Of a stretch of DNA of 64,000 bases, positions 61,601-64,000 are shown piece after piece (positions within the stretch are counted from its first letter, which is position 1; every line of letters begins with the position of its first letter). The stretch covers positions 310,001 through 374,000 of the forward strand of contig CAJJDO010000065.1 in assembly GCA_905183005.1 (NCBI GenBank), in the 5' to 3' direction. The position numbers and the translations under genes were made by a program. The notes beneath the pieces were generated by a model. It did no database searches. It had not been told where the DNA came from and saw only the letters and a program-made list of their open reading frames with translations. Source of the DNA: Paramecium pentaurelia. Taxonomy: Eukaryota > Ciliophora > Oligohymenophorea > Peniculida > Parameciidae.

Positions 61601-64000
61601 TATAAGGTACAATCTCTATCACAATTACTGATAATTTATCTTACATTTCATTTAATCTCTTCTCTATGTTCCATCCTTTCTCTGCTCTCTAAGAAACTGC
61701 TAAAACTTACTCTTTTACATTTAAGATTCCTCTTGTTATCAATATTTATAAAGGAAAATCTTCTTTAGGATCAAAATTTGCTATATGACATTCTCTAAAT
61801 AAATCTCTCCAAAATGAAGGCTTCTTTTAAAAAGCTTCTATAACAAGTGCTTCTATAATCCAAATGAATTCTTTTGATCTCTCCATAGCTGCTCTAAGTC
61901 CTCTAAGAAATTGTTACGCATATTCATTATTGACATCTTTAAAATATTGTGTCATCTTTATTGTTTAATTGACATAATCATTTATTTTTATTTAAATATC
62001 TTAAGAATTCAACTTTTTAAATGATCCATATAACCATTAATCTTTTTATTATTCAAAACTACTAGCTAATTCCCATAACTTTTAATATGGTTAAAATTCA
62101 CTAATTAATAAATCTAATTATGGATAAGTAGAATTTGGTAATCCAAATAATCCTTCTCTTTAATGAAATGAATGTGTCATTTCTTTTGCATCATCAAAAT
62201 ATAAATTAAGTTACCTAACAGCAGGTAATTTATGTTTAACCTCTTCATATGAATGAAACGTTTTAATCTCACTAAATAATTCTGAAATCTTATAAATATG
62301 TTCTTCAAATTCATACTTTTCTACTTAAAGTTTCTATAAAAATTATTTCTCTTATTTTTCAATCATATTCTTATTCATTTGTACTAATTCTGTAATATCT
62401 TAAGGCCAATATTTTAATTAAAAGAAGTCTACCATAAGATTAAAATCAAATGGAACATAAAACATATTTAATACTTCAAGCATTTATCCTCTAATTATAA
62501 AATTAATATATTTTACATCTATAATATCTCTACTTTCTTTCTTGAAAATTCCATCTTCAACTCCCCTAACAACAATTTTAATTCAACTAACTTTTCCTCT
62601 GTATTAGGTAATGTAGAACTTTTAGATTATATTTCATCAAATTATTATTTTATGTTTGCAGTATTAAATTTGATAAGATCAATTATTTTCTAATAAAAAT
62701 ATGAATGAAATTATACATTTGTTATTTGATTAGCTTACTCTTAAACTTTCTCCTTCAATACTAATTTTAAATCATTTAAATTAACTGAAAATAATCCTAG
62801 TCTACTTCTAGTATTACACAAATGATCTATTTCCATTAGTGCACTTTTTGATTACTGCAATCTTTACACTATTGATTGTTTATTAATTGAAGTTATTGAC
62901 TTTTCTTTTGGTTCAATTCCTAAAATTTCAGCAATTTCTTTTGATTTTAATGGAATCAAAAATTTCTTAAATTATTAAAACTTCTCAACTAAATTATAGC
63001 ATTTTTAATATTCTATTGTTATTATTTATATAATTTCCTCTTCTAAATCATGAATTTATTTTTAATCAAATATATCTTTAAGTGTTTCTTTTAATAATAA
63101 TAATGTCATTAATTCACTTCTAATAGTTTAGAATTTTTGTACAAATGTTAATAATTATCTACAAGGTTTTAATAATTATTCTATAATATCGTTTAAAGAA
63201 TATTAAATATAAATGATTGGATCATTTTATTTAATCATCTAAACATTTGAAAGTCTTATATCCTTCCTTGACATTTTGCCACCTTTTGGTATAATAATTT
63301 TGACACTTAATTCAAGAAGGGTGCTTAATTCTATTCTAACTTCATTCTTATCATCATATGTATATTATTTTAAGAATATCTTTAAACTATTATATTCTTT
63401 TTCAATCTATTTTTTTAGAAAATTTAGATAGATATAATTAATTTTAGTAAGTAATTTATCCAATTATCCACCTTTGAATTAATCTTATTATGTAGTTACA
63501 AAACTATGTTCTTTAGATAAACAATCTTATATATTAGAGAGCATAAATAATCTTTGATTTTTAAATTCATTTAATTAGAGTGTAATTTATTAATCAATAA
63601 GATGGTTAAATTCCTCTAATTTTAAAGGTAAATGAATCAATCGAAAATCATAAGTAAAAATTGTTTAACCTTCAATTCTTTAAATCATATTTTACATAGC
63701 ACATATGGCAGACTTTTTATAGAAATGTACCAACTTTTTCAGTTGTTTTCTATTAAAAGAATAGTATTAATATCTTTATTAAGGCACAAATTTATATTTG
63801 TTATCATAATTGCCTACTGCACATTTCTTCATAGCTACAATATATTCATTTTATATTTCATCTAACAAAGATGTTGTCATTGAAGTATTCATGTATTTCT
63901 TAAATAATTTTTATCTCAATGTTTTAGGGAATTATGATACTTCAGTACTATGTACAGACATGATTTGTTATAATTTCTTATTTTCTATCTTCTTAAGTAA
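52607..64000 (-). CDS. Axonemal dynein heavy chain, N-terminus beyond the window
   Basis: About 3750 codons visible; the frame is still open at 64000. The tail (FKGGQLDKLLTKINYIYL) is followed by six AAA modules: AAA1 with GPAGTGKTETVKDLAK (about 60340-60375) and CCFDEFNRLDPEVLS; AAA2 with GETFSGKTTTIQVLAK (about 59530); AAA3 with CGPTGTGKTLSMA (about 58540) and IFIDDLNMPYREPEGAQ; AAA4 with LIGMGGSGRSK (about 57570); then the stalk coiled coil with the microtubule-binding tip; AAA5/AAA6 with AVLVENVTEDIDPLF, TPGADPRSEIIALAHKYW and NWVLLQNCHLAASFMPE. The C-terminus ends KHWSKRGVALIIQID. AAA1 is the main hydrolysis site. Likely an inner-arm or similar ciliary dynein motor. Several 22-30-nt introns interrupt the frame (e.g. 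near 54060, 57530, 58640-58690, 59050). Confidence 0.95.

Noticed and set aside
1..64000. tRNA genes, CRISPR arrays, transposons, telomeric repeats
   Set aside because: No tRNA-like cloverleaf, regular direct-repeat array, transposase or CCCCAA/CCCAAA telomere run was noticed. Bacterial-type operons and ribosome binding sites do not apply.
1..64000. Tetrahymena or another ciliate as the source
   Set aside because: Introns are consistently 20-30 nt, as in Paramecium; Tetrahymena introns are usually much longer. Species-level assignment cannot be made from the sequence alone.

Overview
The window looks like ciliate macronuclear DNA, almost certainly from Paramecium (P. aurelia group). Open frames only make sense when TAA and TAG are read as glutamine and TGA is the sole stop. 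Frames are repaired by very short introns (mostly 20-30 nt, GTA...TAG). Genes are packed on both strands with gaps of 5-300 bp, and the DNA is very AT-rich. Under the standard code nearly every gene shatters. Translations here use the ciliate code with introns spliced by eye: start and stop codons are usually well supported, but some internal introns remain unresolved. Lengths in amino acids are given only where the splice arithmetic closes.

Layout. 0-10 kb: end of a quinone-reductase-like gene, two neighbouring cyclic-nucleotide-binding (CNB) genes, a probably lipidated protein, small genes, and an allantoinase-like protein that has lost metal ligands. 10.2-12.5 kb: a 1.11-kb direct duplication, each copy carrying a 5S rRNA gene, joined at a single N. 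12.5-25.9 kb: coiled-coil genes, a vWA/alpha-kinase, a class III cyclase fused to a voltage-sensor-like module, a secreted GH5 beta-glucanase, a Rad6-like E2 and an RNF10-like RING protein. 26-36 kb: a histidine-kinase-like membrane protein, a second vWA/alpha-kinase, a TBC1D5-like RabGAP and a casein kinase 1. 37-43 kb: small coiled-coil genes, a membrane histidine-kinase-like protein with a complete receiver domain, and an SCP/FCP1-type phosphatase. 43.3-47.4 kb: two PP2C phosphatases arranged as an inverted pair, plus a third truncated copy. 48-51.5 kb: mitochondrial Cpn10, an HMG-box protein and an ACAD10/11-like acyl-CoA dehydrogenase. 52.6-64 kb: most of an axonemal dynein heavy chain, cut by the right edge.

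The window is rich in signalling genes (two CNB genes, a cyclase, two alpha-kinases, CK1, PP2Cs, two histidine-kinase-like proteins), but ciliate genes are not in operons, so adjacency is weak evidence of joint function. The most unusual items are the pair of histidine-kinase-like membrane proteins (one with an intact receiver), the voltage-sensor/cyclase fusion, the apparently poreless CNG-like channel, the predicted dead allantoinase, and the PP2C inverted duplication with a conserved hairpin-forming upstream element.
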